DNA of 56,358 nt from an uncultured Collinsella sp. (GCA_902475375.1 CABRZC010000004.1:1-56358), one strand, 5' to 3'. Numbered from the stretch's first letter, positions 32,480 to 41,202 are shown. The notes: generated by a model from the letters alone, not told the origin. Numbers and translations: made by a program.

Positions 32480-32513
32480 AGGCGCTCGGCAGGCCCCATC
32501 CTGCCGAGCGCCT
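32480..32513 (+). terminator. Hairpin after tex
   Basis: AGGCGCTCGGCAGG and CCTGCCGAGCGCCT form a perfect 14-bp stem with a six-base loop, eight bases after the tex stop codon. The following tract is CTCCTTCT, so it is a strong hairpin with a weak T-run. Confidence 0.75.
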
Positions 32514-32803
32514 CTCCTTCTAAAGCGATTTGGCGATATCCCGAAGTGCAAAACGTCGTTCCGTTGAGGCTCACCTGCATTTTTTGAGTTATGCGGCCTC
32601 GTTGTGCCACGATAACAACCCTTCAAGTCACCAAACGCAACAAATAGGCGTCAGATATTCCACAAATGTCCCGTATCGGCACCCACAGAGATACAGTACA
32701 AGACAGTTTTCAGCCACATTGGCAATCCCGGCGGCAATCAGAGGCCGCATAACTCGATTTTTGTTGGTGGGACCCTTAAGGCTCGGGCCACGAGAACAAG
32801 CGA
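32514..32803. other. Gene-free stretch between tex and the decayed retroelement
   Basis: It contains one element with 15-bp terminal inverted repeats (32586-32756). I looked here for a template repeat matching the variable end of the DUF6273 gene and for a reverse transcriptase remnant, and saw neither. Confidence 0.55.
32586..32756. repeat. 171-bp element with 15-bp terminal inverted repeats
   Basis: GAGTTATGCGGCCTC (32586-32600) and GAGGCCGCATAACTC (32742-32756) are perfect complements flanked by T-runs on both sides. The interior has no useful reading frame. It is a MITE-like or structured repeat with one copy here, inserted beside the Avd-like fragment. Confidence 0.7.
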
Positions 32804-32956
32804 TTAGAGATTCGCCGATGCTTTGTGTTGGATGCCATGCATTGAGGCAAAGGTAAAGCGGAAAACTATGGGTGACTTGCGGGTCGCCTCGAACACATAG
32901 CCGGCAAGTTCTTTTGCCTTGACGATGACTGCTAACTCGGGACGGATCGTCTTGGA
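32804..32956 (-). pseudogene. Fragment of an Avd-like four-helix-bundle gene
   Basis: Read on the minus strand, about 50 codons give SKTIRPELAVIVKAKELAG followed by YVFEATRKSPIVFRF and TFASMHGI before decaying. I recognise this as the N-terminal part of the four-helix-bundle proteins (Avd-like) that accompany reverse transcriptases in diversity-generating retroelements. There is no start codon in frame, the end is scrambled (QHKASANL then a stop), and the usual length of about 120 residues is not reached. It lies 33 bases after the stop codon of the DUF6273 gene, the position avd takes after a retroelement target gene. The family call is from memory of the motif and is moderate. Confidence 0.55.
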
Positions 32957-32989
32957 TACATGATAGTTATAGATTAGAAGATTGTTAGA

Positions 32990-33804
32990 TTACAGATTGA
33001 TCCATAAAGCGGGACGAACAGCGACGTCCGAGCAGTTCACGTAGTAGCCGTCGGAGTCCACGTAGCCGTCTGCGGCGACGAGGGCCGCGAAGTCCGAGTC
33101 GGCACCCGACGAACGAAGCCACCAGACGCATGCGCCGTTATCCTCGTCCTTATATGCACCGTTGTTCACGGCCTGCTGGGTCAGCTCGCACATACCGTAG
33201 TCCCCAAAATCGCTCCGCGCCTCATCGACGGAAAGCAGCGTGGGGGCGCCATCAATCTTATTCATCTCATCGTCCGTAAAGCCTGGGAAGCAAAGTCCTC
33301 TTCGAGCCACGCCTTAAGGTCGGAGGAGTTCCAGTCGTTGCCGTCATCCGCATCTTCGTTAAAAGCATGGGCATCGAGGGCCTTCTCACTCACGACATAG
33401 GCGCGGTCGCCCTCAACCTCCAGGACACGCCACTCGATGGGCTCCTTGCCGTTTGAGATATTGCCATCCTGCTCATAGGAGCCAAACTTGACCACGTCGC
33501 CCACCTGCGTCCCCTTAAGCACAGGCATGACAAAGAAGGCAACGTTCAGCACGAACGCGACGATGACGGCTGCGATACCAATAAAAACTGGAGCCTTTTT
33601 CTTAGCGCTAGGCATTTTGACGGACTCGGGCGCAACGCTTTGCTGAGTGGGCACGACGCCAGGTGCCATGTCTGAGGCTATAGCCGGATTACCAATTTCG
33701 CCTGAGGGAGAGGGGGTCACAGACACCGCAGGGAGCGGATTGCCGCAAGCCACACAGAACCTGGCCTCGTCGATGTTCTTGGTACCGCACCTGGGACAGA
33801 ACAT
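32990..33804 (-). pseudogene. Frameshifted zinc-ribbon, membrane and DUF6273 protein
   Basis: Two overlapping frames give one broken protein of about 270 residues. Part one has a zinc ribbon (CPRCGTKNIDEARFCVACG), a Pro/Ser-rich linker, a membrane segment (about 72-95) and the start of a DUF6273 domain (VKFGSYEQDG, PIEWRVLEVEGDRAYVVSE). Part two continues with FTDDEMNKIDG and ends in WWLRSSGADSDF and VRPALWINL. Loss of one base in the A-run at 33278-33280 (plus strand) explains the break: restoring it joins SQA to FTDDE in frame. The C-terminal segment resembles the C-type-lectin-like ends that retroelements diversify. Whether the shift is real or a sequencing error cannot be told here. Confidence 0.75.
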
Positions 33805-34110
33805 GGGATTCCCCCTTCCTCAATCTTCTTCCACATCCAAAAGACTAGATCGTGGCAGTACAAACTTGCTGCGCAACATGTCCCAAAGGCGAAGATATCC
33901 GTGCGAGCGTCGCCCCGCTTGCGTCGCACCCCCCCTTCCCGTCGACAACAAAAGGCGCCGCCCCATCAAAGAGACAGCACCGACCTGGACTCGTGCGGCG
34001 CGAGTAAACCGCCAAAGCAAGGGTCCTCCCTCTCGCGTCGTGCAAAATCGCGAGTATTCTGCAAATTCCACCGTTCCGGATGCCCCTCAGAGACGAAAAA
34101 GTAAGAAACA

Positions 34111-34147
34111 GCCCCCGTTTTAGCGTTTTTAGAGACAAAACGGGGGC
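34111..34147. terminator. GC-rich hairpin
   Basis: GCCCCCGTTTT and AAAACGGGGGC pair perfectly around a 15-base loop. On the minus strand it is followed by TGTTTCTT. It could end transcription in either direction. Confidence 0.5.
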
Positions 34148-34287
34148 CGTTCCGTGCTTCAGCTAGCTGGTAAAAGCCTTTACCTTGCTGAATACTCTCA
34201 ATTTTGCACGGCGCAGGCGAGGGTGCCTTTGTCCACGGCAGGATATGGAAGCCGATTACCAACCTACTGGTAAGTTCGTGTCGGTAG

Positions 34288-34357
34288 CCCCGGCCTTTCC
34301 TTTGCCTAGCGCGACCCTCGCGGAGCGCGTGAGCGATAGGGAAAGGAAAGGCCGGGG
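34288..34357. repeat. 16-bp inverted repeat downstream of transaldolase
   Basis: CCCCGGCCTTTCCTTT (34288-34303) and AAAGGAAAGGCCGGGG (34342-34357) are perfect complements, 33 bases after the transaldolase stop codon. It is a likely terminator or repeat and lies between the two copies of the 21-bp transaldolase-end duplication. Confidence 0.6.
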
Positions 34358-34389
34358 GCGAACAGCCCGCGGTACAGTCGGTGTTCGCG

Positions 34390-35094
34390 CTACGGCAGGA
34401 TATGGAAGCCGAGCGAGGCGATATCCTTGGCAAAGCCGCGGACGGTGTCGAGCGAGACCTCGTACGGGTCACGGCCGATGTTCTTGCGTTTGGCCAGGAT
34501 GCTGTTGGGCACCGTGATGATCTGGCAACCGCAGGCCTCGGCCTGGTAAATATTGATGAGCTCGCGTGTGGACGCCCACAGGACCTCGCAGTTGGGCTTG
34601 GCGGCGGCCTTCTTGACCGACTCCGTCATAAACGGAATGGGATCGACACCGGTGTCGGCGATGCGGCCGGCAAAGAGCGAAATGACGGACGGCGTCTCGA
34701 CGTCAACGGCCTCGACCATCTCGTCGACCTGCTCGGGCGTAAAGATGGTGGTGACGTTAACCTTGATGCCGTCGGCCGAAAGCTTGCGGACCAGCTCGGC
34801 GGTGGACTCGCCCTTGGTGGTCACGCATGGAATCTTGACGTAGACGTTGTCGGCCCAGGTAGCGATCTCGCGCGCCTCGACCTCCATGGTCTCGACGTCG
34901 TCGGCAAAGACCTCAAACGACACGGACACATCGGTGATGTGGGCCAGGACCTCCTTGGCAAACGCGCGGTAATCCGTCACGCCGCCCTTCTTCATAAGGG
35001 ACGGGTTGGTCGTGAAACCCTGAACGTTGCCGTTCTCGTACATGTCGAGCATGCCCTCGAGGTTTGCACCGTCAGCGAACACCTTGATTGCCAT
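34390..35094 (-). CDS. Transaldolase / fructose-6-phosphate aldolase-like protein
   Basis: This is a small transaldolase-family TIM barrel of 234 residues. The Schiff-base lysine is in NVYVKIPC, and GFTTNPSLM near residue 30 and FAGRIADTGVDP are family signatures. Members transfer dihydroxyacetone units between sugar phosphates in the pentose phosphate pathway, or cleave fructose 6-phosphate. The size fits the FSA/TalC subfamily; the sequence alone does not fix which activity dominates. GAAAGGA lies upstream of the ATG at 35094. The last 21 bases of the coding region recur downstream at 34235. Confidence 0.9.
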   Translation of the reverse strand: MAIKVFADGANLEGMLDMYENGNVQGFTTNPSLMKKGGVTDYRAFAKEVLAHITDVSVSFEVFADDVETMEVEAREIATWADNVYVKIPCVTTKGESTAELVRKLSADGIKVNVTTIFTPEQVDEMVEAVDVETPSVISLFAGRIADTGVDPIPFMTESVKKAAAKPNCEVLWASTRELINIYQAEACGCQIITVPNSILAKRKNIGRDPYEVSLDTVRGFAKDIASLGFHILP

Positions 35095-35287
35095 CTGCCT
35101 GATTCCTTTCGCTTGCACATGGGCGTTAAACTGCTAAACACTTTACCTACGTTTATCAAGGCGTGAGCTGCGGTTTTTTATCTTCTCGGCGAACGGTATA
35201 AACACCTCAGTGTTTGGATTGATAAATCGATTGAGCATGCAAAAGCAAAGAGTCGCAGTTTGAGCAAACGTCAGAACGCGGGATTCA

Positions 35288-36115
35288 TTAGATGAGGCCA
35301 AAATGCTGCATCGCGGTGACGGTACCATCGTGCGCGACATCGTCGGTCACGTAGCCGGCGATCGCCTTGACCTCGGGCATGGCGTTGCCCATGGCGACAG
35401 CCGTCTCGACGGCAGCGAGCATGCCCAGGTCGTTACCCGAATCGCCGAAGCCAAAGGTGCGCGCGTTGCCGGTGCGACCCAGGTATTCCAGCGCTCGCGC
35501 CACGCCCACGCCCTTGTCGATGCCCTTGGGGCTCAGCTCGCGATTCTGACCACCGGTGTTGCACAGCTCAAACTCGTGATCGATAAAGCCATCATCGTTG
35601 GCTACGCGAGCCAAACTGGGCACATTGAGGCATACCTTGCCCACGCGCAAGCTGCCGTCGATGCGCATCTCCTCGGCGCTGTGCACCACAGAGGTACCGA
35701 TTAAAGACGAGCGCTCAACGCCCACAGGCTCCAGCGCAAAAGTCGCAGCATTGGACTCGAAAAAAACCTCGATGCCGGCATCCACAACGCGACGCGCAAG
35801 CTCCTCAACAATGTCTTCGTCAAAGCAGTCCTCATGCACCACGCGGCCCTCGACCTCGAGCGTCGCCCCCGCCATGGCAACGATGCCCGCCGGGTTCAGC
35901 GCGCGCAGGCCATCGGCGATGAGCCACAGGGGACGACCCGTGCAGATAAATGCCTGGTGACCCGCATTGCGCAAGCGACCAAATGCATCAACAACAGCCT
36001 TCGACGGATGTATTGCATTGAAGTCCTTGTCGGTCATATCGTCGGGATCAAACGACGTCAGCGTGCCGTCCACGTCAAAAAAGAGCACGGCGGAATCAGG
36101 GCACGCATCAATCAT
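35288..36115 (-). CDS. HAD superfamily hydrolase (Cof type)
   Basis: This is a 275-residue phosphatase with the nucleophile motif FFDVDGTLTSFD (motif I), the threonine of motif II in AFICTGRPLW, and motif IV FGFGDSGNDLGMLAAV binding magnesium. The C2-type cap between them marks the Cof/YwpJ group, which acts on sugar phosphates, phosphorylated vitamins or flavins. AAAGGAAC precedes the ATG. It is divergent from rlmL across 75 bases. Confidence 0.92.
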   Translation of the reverse strand: MIDACPDSAVLFFDVDGTLTSFDPDDMTDKDFNAIHPSKAVVDAFGRLRNAGHQAFICTGRPLWLIADGLRALNPAGIVAMAGATLEVEGRVVHEDCFDEDIVEELARRVVDAGIEVFFESNAATFALEPVGVERSSLIGTSVVHSAEEMRIDGSLRVGKVCLNVPSLARVANDDGFIDHEFELCNTGGQNRELSPKGIDKGVGVARALEYLGRTGNARTFGFGDSGNDLGMLAAVETAVAMGNAMPEVKAIAGYVTDDVAHDGTVTAMQHFGLI

Positions 36116-36190
36116 ATGGGTTCCTTTCGAGGACAAGGGCAAACGAAGCATCCATCATATAATGGAGCGACGCAACCAGAGAGGTCACCC

Positions 36191-38758
36191 ATGGAATTTT
36201 ATGCAAGCTGCCCCGAGGGCTTTGAATCCGCACTCGCCGACGAGCTCAAGTGGCTCGGGCTTTCGCATGTCCGCCGCCTGAAGGGCCGCGCTACGTTTGA
36301 GGGCGAGCTCGAAGAAGGCTACCGCGCCTGTCTGTGGTCGCGCCTGGCGAGCCGCGTGTTCGTGGTGCTTGGGCGCTTTGAGGCACAGGATGCCGATGAG
36401 TTGTACGACGGCGTTTACGACATCGCCTGGGAGAGCATTGTTCGCCCCGGCGCCACCATCGCCGTCACTGCCCGCGGCGTGACCGAGCAGCTGCGCAACA
36501 CGCGCTTCTCGGCCCTGCGCGCCAAGGACGCGCTGTGCGACCGTCTGGCCGAGACCACGGGCCGTCGCGCCGATGTCGACGCCGCCGATCCCGACGTTCA
36601 CCTGCTGCTTTCGCTGCGTCAGCGCCGCGCGAGCATCAGCTTGGACCTTTCGGGCGACCCGCTGTTCAAGCGCCTGCCGCCCGCCGCGACCCGCGCCGGC
36701 GAGGGCACACACGTGCTGCGCCCCGATTACGCCGCCCTGGTGCTGGCGCAGGTCGGCTGGACTGCACTGTGCGAGCGCGAGCTAACGGCCGACGATTACG
36801 AGAACGAAGCCCTGCCCACGCTGGTCGACGCCTCGTGCGCCGGCGGCGGCCTGCTGTTGGAGGCCGTGAACATTCTGACCGACCGCGCCCCGGGCGCCGT
36901 CCGCGAGCGCTGGGGCTTTGAGGGCTGGCAGTTGCACGACGCCGCCCTGTGGGAGCAGCTGCGTGCCAAGGCGCGCGAGCGCGAGACGGCGGCACGCGAG
37001 CGCCAGGCGCGCATCGTTGCCGTGGATGTTGACCCCGGCGCCCGCAAGACTGCTGAGCGCATGGTCAAGTGTGCCGGCTACAAGCGCTTTGTCGATTTTT
37101 GCGCCGCCAAGTCCGCCACCGTGCTGGACCACGCGGGCGCCGTCGCCGGTGCCGTCGTGGTCGCAGACACCACCGAAACCCCGCTTTCGCTCATGCATGA
37201 CGCCATGACGCTGGTCGGTGAGCTGCGCCGCGCGCCCGAGCTTGCCGCGGCGCCGGTCGCCGCGCTCACCCGCGACGGATTACTGGCCCGCGCGCTCCAC
37301 GCCGAGCCCGAGCGCTCGATTGCCGTCATGCCCAACAACGAGGAGGCGACCGTCGAAGTCTGGCCTTCTCTCGACCACGCCGCCGCAGCGTTTGAGGCTG
37401 CGACCAGCGCGGATGCCGAGGCCGAGGTTGAGGATGCCAACGACGTCAACGACAAAGCCGCCGCTCCCGCCATGCCCGAGCCTGCCGCCATGCTCGACCT
37501 GGGCGACGGCAAGCCGCTGCCCGTGCTCATCCCCGAGTCGGAGCAGTTCGCCAACCGCCTGCGCAAGAATGCCCGTCTGCGCCGCAAGTGGGCCAAGCGC
37601 GAGGGCGTGAGCTGCTACCGCGTCTACGATGCCGACCTGCCCGACTACTCCGCCGCCATCGACCTGTACGAGGGCTGTCCGCAGACGCCGGGCCGCTGGC
37701 TTGTCATCGCCGAATACGCCGCGCCCAAGACCATCGATCCCGCGTTGGCCCAGGCCCGTATGCTCGACATTCTGGCCATCGCGCCGCGCATCCTAGATGT
37801 TCCCGCCGAGCATGTGCACGCCAAGGCTCGCATGCGTTCGCGCGGCGGCTCACAGTACGGCAAGCAGGGCGCCGGCAAGGGCGGCTCGGGCGAGCGCGCC
37901 AATATCGCTCGTCGTCGTCTGCCGCTCATCGAAGAGGGCGGGCTCACCTTTGCCGTCAACTTTGACGACTACCTGGATGTGGGCATCTTCCTGGACCACC
38001 GCGTCACCCGCAACCTAGTGCGCGAGCACGCCAAGCAGGCGCGCCGCTTCCTCAACCTGTTTGCCTACACCGGCACTGCCACCTGCTACGCGGCCGATGG
38101 CGGCGTCGAGGAGACCGTGACAGTCGACCTCTCCAACACCTATCTGGACTGGGCCGAGCGCAACATGCGCCAGAACGGCTTTGTGGGGCCTCAGCATCAC
38201 TTTGTGCGCGACGACGTGCTCGCCTGGATTCGCGACCAGCGCCAGACGCGCAACCGCTGGGACCTAATCTTTGTCGACCCGCCCACGTTCTCGAACTCGT
38301 CCAAGATGGGCCGCCGCACCTGGGATGTCCAGCGCGACCATGTTGAGCTTTTGGCTGGCGTATCGCGCCTGCTCGCGCAGGGCGGCCATGCCATCTTTAG
38401 CTGCAACCTGCGCGGCTTCCGCCCCGAAACGCGCAAGCTCGCGCGCGCGGGCGTGGTATTGGAGGACATTACGGCACAGACCATCCCCGAGGACTTCGCG
38501 CGCAACCAGAAGGTGCACCACTGCTACATCGTGCGCCGCCTGCCCATCGAGGACGCCATGGCAGAGGTCGGCTTTAGCGCCGAGGAAATTGCCGAACGCG
38601 TCGAGGAACTGCGCAACCCCGAGGCCCGCAAGCCCCGTGCGGCAGCACCCGCGCACGCGCAGGCCGGCAACGGCAAGTCCAACTTTGCCGGCAAACCCTC
38701 CCCCGCCGGCAAGCCCAAAAAGAAGAAGTTCTACGCCAGCAAGCCCAAGGGCAAATAA
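36191..38758 (+). CDS. rlmL: Bifunctional 23S rRNA methyltransferase RlmKL, with degenerate RlmL half
   Basis: RlmKL methylates two guanines of 23S rRNA (G2445 by the N-terminal half, G2069 by the C-terminal half). The 855-residue protein has a THUMP region (about 45-155), the first methyltransferase (about 160-420) and the second (about 560-780) with LFAYTGTATCYAADGG, VDPPTFSNSSKMG and FSCNLRGF intact. The first enzyme has lost the NPPYGER catalytic motif: the matching place reads ADTTETP, and its SAM motif reads DASCAGGG. An acidic, alanine-rich linker (about 395-430) and a basic C-terminal tail are added. The ATG at 36191 follows AGAGAGGT. Only the RlmK activity is therefore expected. Confidence 0.9.
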   Translation: MEFYASCPEGFESALADELKWLGLSHVRRLKGRATFEGELEEGYRACLWSRLASRVFVVLGRFEAQDADELYDGVYDIAWESIVRPGATIAVTARGVTEQLRNTRFSALRAKDALCDRLAETTGRRADVDAADPDVHLLLSLRQRRASISLDLSGDPLFKRLPPAATRAGEGTHVLRPDYAALVLAQVGWTALCERELTADDYENEALPTLVDASCAGGGLLLEAVNILTDRAPGAVRERWGFEGWQLHDAALWEQLRAKARERETAARERQARIVAVDVDPGARKTAERMVKCAGYKRFVDFCAAKSATVLDHAGAVAGAVVVADTTETPLSLMHDAMTLVGELRRAPELAAAPVAALTRDGLLARALHAEPERSIAVMPNNEEATVEVWPSLDHAAAAFEAATSADAEAEVEDANDVNDKAAAPAMPEPAAMLDLGDGKPLPVLIPESEQFANRLRKNARLRRKWAKREGVSCYRVYDADLPDYSAAIDLYEGCPQTPGRWLVIAEYAAPKTIDPALAQARMLDILAIAPRILDVPAEHVHAKARMRSRGGSQYGKQGAGKGGSGERANIARRRLPLIEEGGLTFAVNFDDYLDVGIFLDHRVTRNLVREHAKQARRFLNLFAYTGTATCYAADGGVEETVTVDLSNTYLDWAERNMRQNGFVGPQHHFVRDDVLAWIRDQRQTRNRWDLIFVDPPTFSNSSKMGRRTWDVQRDHVELLAGVSRLLAQGGHAIFSCNLRGFRPETRKLARAGVVLEDITAQTIPEDFARNQKVHHCYIVRRLPIEDAMAEVGFSAEEIAERVEELRNPEARKPRAAAPAHAQAGNGKSNFAGKPSPAGKPKKKKFYASKPKGK

Positions 38759-38761
38759 CAA

Positions 38762-38828
38762 AGTTGCGGTGGAATACGGACTGTTTTGCCTGGAATTAGG
38801 CAAATTTAGACCGTATTTCACCGCAACT
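38762..38828. repeat. TTGCGGTG palindrome, copy 2
   Basis: AGTTGCGGTGGAATACGG and CCGTATTTCACCGCAACT pair with one mismatch around a 30-base centre. The outer ten bases and CTGTTT in the loop match the copy at 8218, while the inner arms differ and remain complementary. It lies between the convergent rlmL and kdpE genes. Confidence 0.7.
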
Positions 38829-38852
38829 CATATTGGGATGGTGGTTGGCGAT

Positions 38853-39566
38853 CTAGCCTTGGGTGACCAGGCGATAGCCGATACCCACGTGCGTTTGGAT
38901 ATAGCGCGGGTGCGCGGGGTCGGACTCAATCTTTTTGCGCAGCGTACCCATAAAGACACGCAGGCTCGCCAGGTCGCTCTTAGTTGCCGTGCCCCAAATC
39001 TCGTGCAAGATAAACTGGTGCGTCAGCACCTTGTCGGCATTATGGGCCAGCAGGCACAGCAGTTTGTACTCGATCGGCGTCAGGTGCAGCTCCTCGCCGT
39101 CCATCGTGGCGATGCCAGCGTCAAAGTCGATATGCAGCTCACCGGTATCGAACGTGCCCTCGGACGCACCCATGCCAACCTGCGCATACGAGAGACGCCT
39201 GAGCGTGGTGCGAATGCGCGCGAGCAGCTCCTCGACCGAAAACGGCTTGGTCAGGTAGTCGTCGGCGCCGGCATCGAGCGCGCGAATCTTGTCCGCATCC
39301 TCGCTGCGTGCCGAGACCACGATGATCGGCATACCCGACCACGTGCGCACCGACTCGACCACCTTGACGCCGTCCATATCGGGCAGGCCCAGATCGAGCA
39401 GCACGATGCTCGGCGCCTGCGACGAGGCGGCAGCGATAGCGGCATGGGCGGTCTCCACGGCCATATGGCGCAAGCCGTGCGCCTCGAGCGCGGCGACGAT
39501 AAGGTTGCGAACGGCGGGGTCGTCCTCAACGACCAAGATGAGCGGTTTCACGGCAGAGTTCGACAC
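38853..39566 (-). CDS. kdpE: KdpE-like response regulator
   Basis: This is an OmpR/PhoB-type response regulator of 237 residues. The receiver domain has VVEDD, the phosphorylated aspartate in VLLDLGLPDMDG near residue 52, and the lysine in YLTKPFS; the C-terminal winged helix contains LRVFMGTLRKKIE and YIQTHVGIGYRL. The start is a GTG at 39566 preceded by AAGGAG; the frame extends upstream without a ribosome site. It begins four bases after the kinase stop codon, so the two are cotranscribed and presumably form a phosphorelay pair. Confidence 0.9.
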   Translation of the reverse strand: MSNSAVKPLILVVEDDPAVRNLIVAALEAHGLRHMAVETAHAAIAAASSQAPSIVLLDLGLPDMDGVKVVESVRTWSGMPIIVVSARSEDADKIRALDAGADDYLTKPFSVEELLARIRTTLRRLSYAQVGMGASEGTFDTGELHIDFDAGIATMDGEELHLTPIEYKLLCLLAHNADKVLTHQFILHEIWGTATKSDLASLRVFMGTLRKKIESDPAHPRYIQTHVGIGYRLVTQG

Positions 39567-39570
39567 AGCG

Positions 39571-41202
39571 TTACTCCTTATCAAACGAAACGTCGGCGGC
39601 GGGAAGCTCAATCGTAAAGACCGAGCCGTGCGGATCCGCCGCGGCAACCTCTATGCTACCGCCATGCGCCAGCATAATGGAGCGGCAGAGCGAAAGCCCC
39701 AGGCCCACACTGCGATGGCCATCGGCCAAACCGTGGTTGGCGGTATAGAACGACTCAAAGATGCGCGCCTGGTCCTCGGGGTCAATGCCCGGCCCGTCAT
39801 CGGCAACGGCGCACGTCACGCTGCCGTTGACAACCGCGATCGAGACCACAATGTGCGAGCCCGCCGGCGTATAGGTGACGGCGTTGTTCACCAGATTCAC
39901 CACCACCTGCACCATCAGGCGCGCATCGACATTGACCAAGGCCGGCTCATCGCACGACACCACCTTAAGATCGTGCTCGTGCACGGCAGGGCTCACGTGG
40001 CGCAGCGCCTCCTCCACAATGTCATCCATGAGCTCCAGCGTGGTCGACAGATGCATGCCGCCGCCCTCGAGCTTGGTGATGGCAAGCAGGTTTTCGACGG
40101 TGGCGTTGAGCCACAGCGCATCCGAGCGAATGGATTTGAGCATGTTGCGGCGCGTCTGACTGTCGAGCACGGCCGTTCCGGTCGAACCCTGATCGAGCAG
40201 CACGTCGGCATTGCCCGAGATACTGGTAAGCGGTGTACGCAAGTCGTGTGAGATAGAGCGCAGCAGGTTGGCGCGCAGTTGCTCGTTTTTGGCGAGCACC
40301 GCCGCCTCCTCGCGGGCCTCCATGGCGCGGGCGCGATCGAGTGCCAGCTCGCCTTCGCTCACGATGGCATCGGCCAGCATCCGCTCCTCGTGCGTCAGCA
40401 CGTCGGGCGCGGCAACGATAGCCAGCACGCCCACCACCGAGGCGGGGTCGCCCGAGCGCACGAAGCTGTCGCCCGTGCGAACCGTCAGGTAGATGCCATA
40501 AAACGCCGAGCCGCCATAGGTGGCATCGAGCGGCGTTCCCACATAGGCGGACGCCGAGAGCCGCGGCGGCATCTGCGGCGCCAGTTCGTGCACCGGCGCG
40601 GCATCTCCCACGGCCGTGTATGTCGCACGCGGCAGCAGGTCATCGCCCTCGGCGTCGGCGCTGTACCACACGACCGGGCAGCCCGAAAGACGCGCCAGCT
40701 GCGTTGCCATGGCATGGACAATCTGCTGCTGATCGGCGCACCGCTGCAGCATACGGTTGGTCTCGAGCACCATGTGCGTACGGCGGTCGCTGGCGGCAGC
40801 CTGTGCCAGGGCGCGGCGCAGGGCCAACGCAATCGAGCTCGACACAAGCGAGACCACAAACATGATGAAGAACATGCCGGGATAGACGCGGTCGATAAAC
40901 GACAGCGAGTAGCGCGGATCGACAAACAAGAAGCTGTAGAGCGCCACGGCGGCAGCCGAGCTCAACAGGCAATACAGGCGGCTCCAGGTGAAAAAGGCGC
41001 ACAGCTGCACGGCAAACACGTAGACGATCATGATGCTGGGAGCGAGACCGGGGCGGTCGAGCAGCACGCCCACAATCGTCGCCGCTAACAGCAGCCCCGC
41101 CGCCACGCAGATGTCGTACAGGGGGCCGCGACGCGTCGACGTCGTGCGCCGCCACCAAAAGTTTTCGGCAATATCGCCGTCCGCATGGACGTCCATCGAC
41201 AC
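39571..41202 (-). CDS. KdpD-like sensor histidine kinase lacking the N-terminal sensor region
   Basis: This 543-residue kinase matches only the C-terminal part of KdpD: four membrane segments of the DUF4118 type (about 28-125), a GAF-like domain (about 140-290), a HisKA domain with the phosphorylated histidine in SISHDLRTPLTSISGN, and an ATPase domain with N-box LVNNAVTY and G-boxes DDGPGIDP and GLGLSL. The 350-residue cytoplasmic KdpD and universal-stress domains found before the membrane segments in classical KdpD are absent. A GTG at 41202, six bases after GGGAGG, is the likeliest start; ATG at 41196 is the alternative. Confidence 0.88.
   Translation of the reverse strand: MSMDVHADGDIAENFWWRRTTSTRRGPLYDICVAAGLLLAATIVGVLLDRPGLAPSIMIVYVFAVQLCAFFTWSRLYCLLSSAAAVALYSFLFVDPRYSLSFIDRVYPGMFFIMFVVSLVSSSIALALRRALAQAAASDRRTHMVLETNRMLQRCADQQQIVHAMATQLARLSGCPVVWYSADAEGDDLLPRATYTAVGDAAPVHELAPQMPPRLSASAYVGTPLDATYGGSAFYGIYLTVRTGDSFVRSGDPASVVGVLAIVAAPDVLTHEERMLADAIVSEGELALDRARAMEAREEAAVLAKNEQLRANLLRSISHDLRTPLTSISGNADVLLDQGSTGTAVLDSQTRRNMLKSIRSDALWLNATVENLLAITKLEGGGMHLSTTLELMDDIVEEALRHVSPAVHEHDLKVVSCDEPALVNVDARLMVQVVVNLVNNAVTYTPAGSHIVVSIAVVNGSVTCAVADDGPGIDPEDQARIFESFYTANHGLADGHRSVGLGLSLCRSIMLAHGGSIEVAAADPHGSVFTIELPAADVSFDKE

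Larger units (their letters stand above)
33805..34389. other. Gene-free stretch between the DUF6273 gene and transaldolase
   Basis: No convincing gene is present. The stretch contains a hairpin (34111-34147), a pair of inverted similar segments (GAATACTC followed by ATTTTGCACG, near 34035-34060 on the minus strand and 34193-34210 on the plus strand), a 16-bp perfect inverted repeat (34288-34303 with 34342-34357) and a 21-bp duplicate of the end of the transaldolase gene (34235-34255). Confidence 0.6.

Noticed and set aside
33845..34138. A 97-residue minus-strand frame upstream of the zinc-ribbon gene
   Set aside because: The translation is Arg/Cys-rich without domain features and overlaps hairpins and repeat-like segments; it lacks a ribosome site. 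A riboswitch or T-box was also considered, but I could not find its conserved strings.
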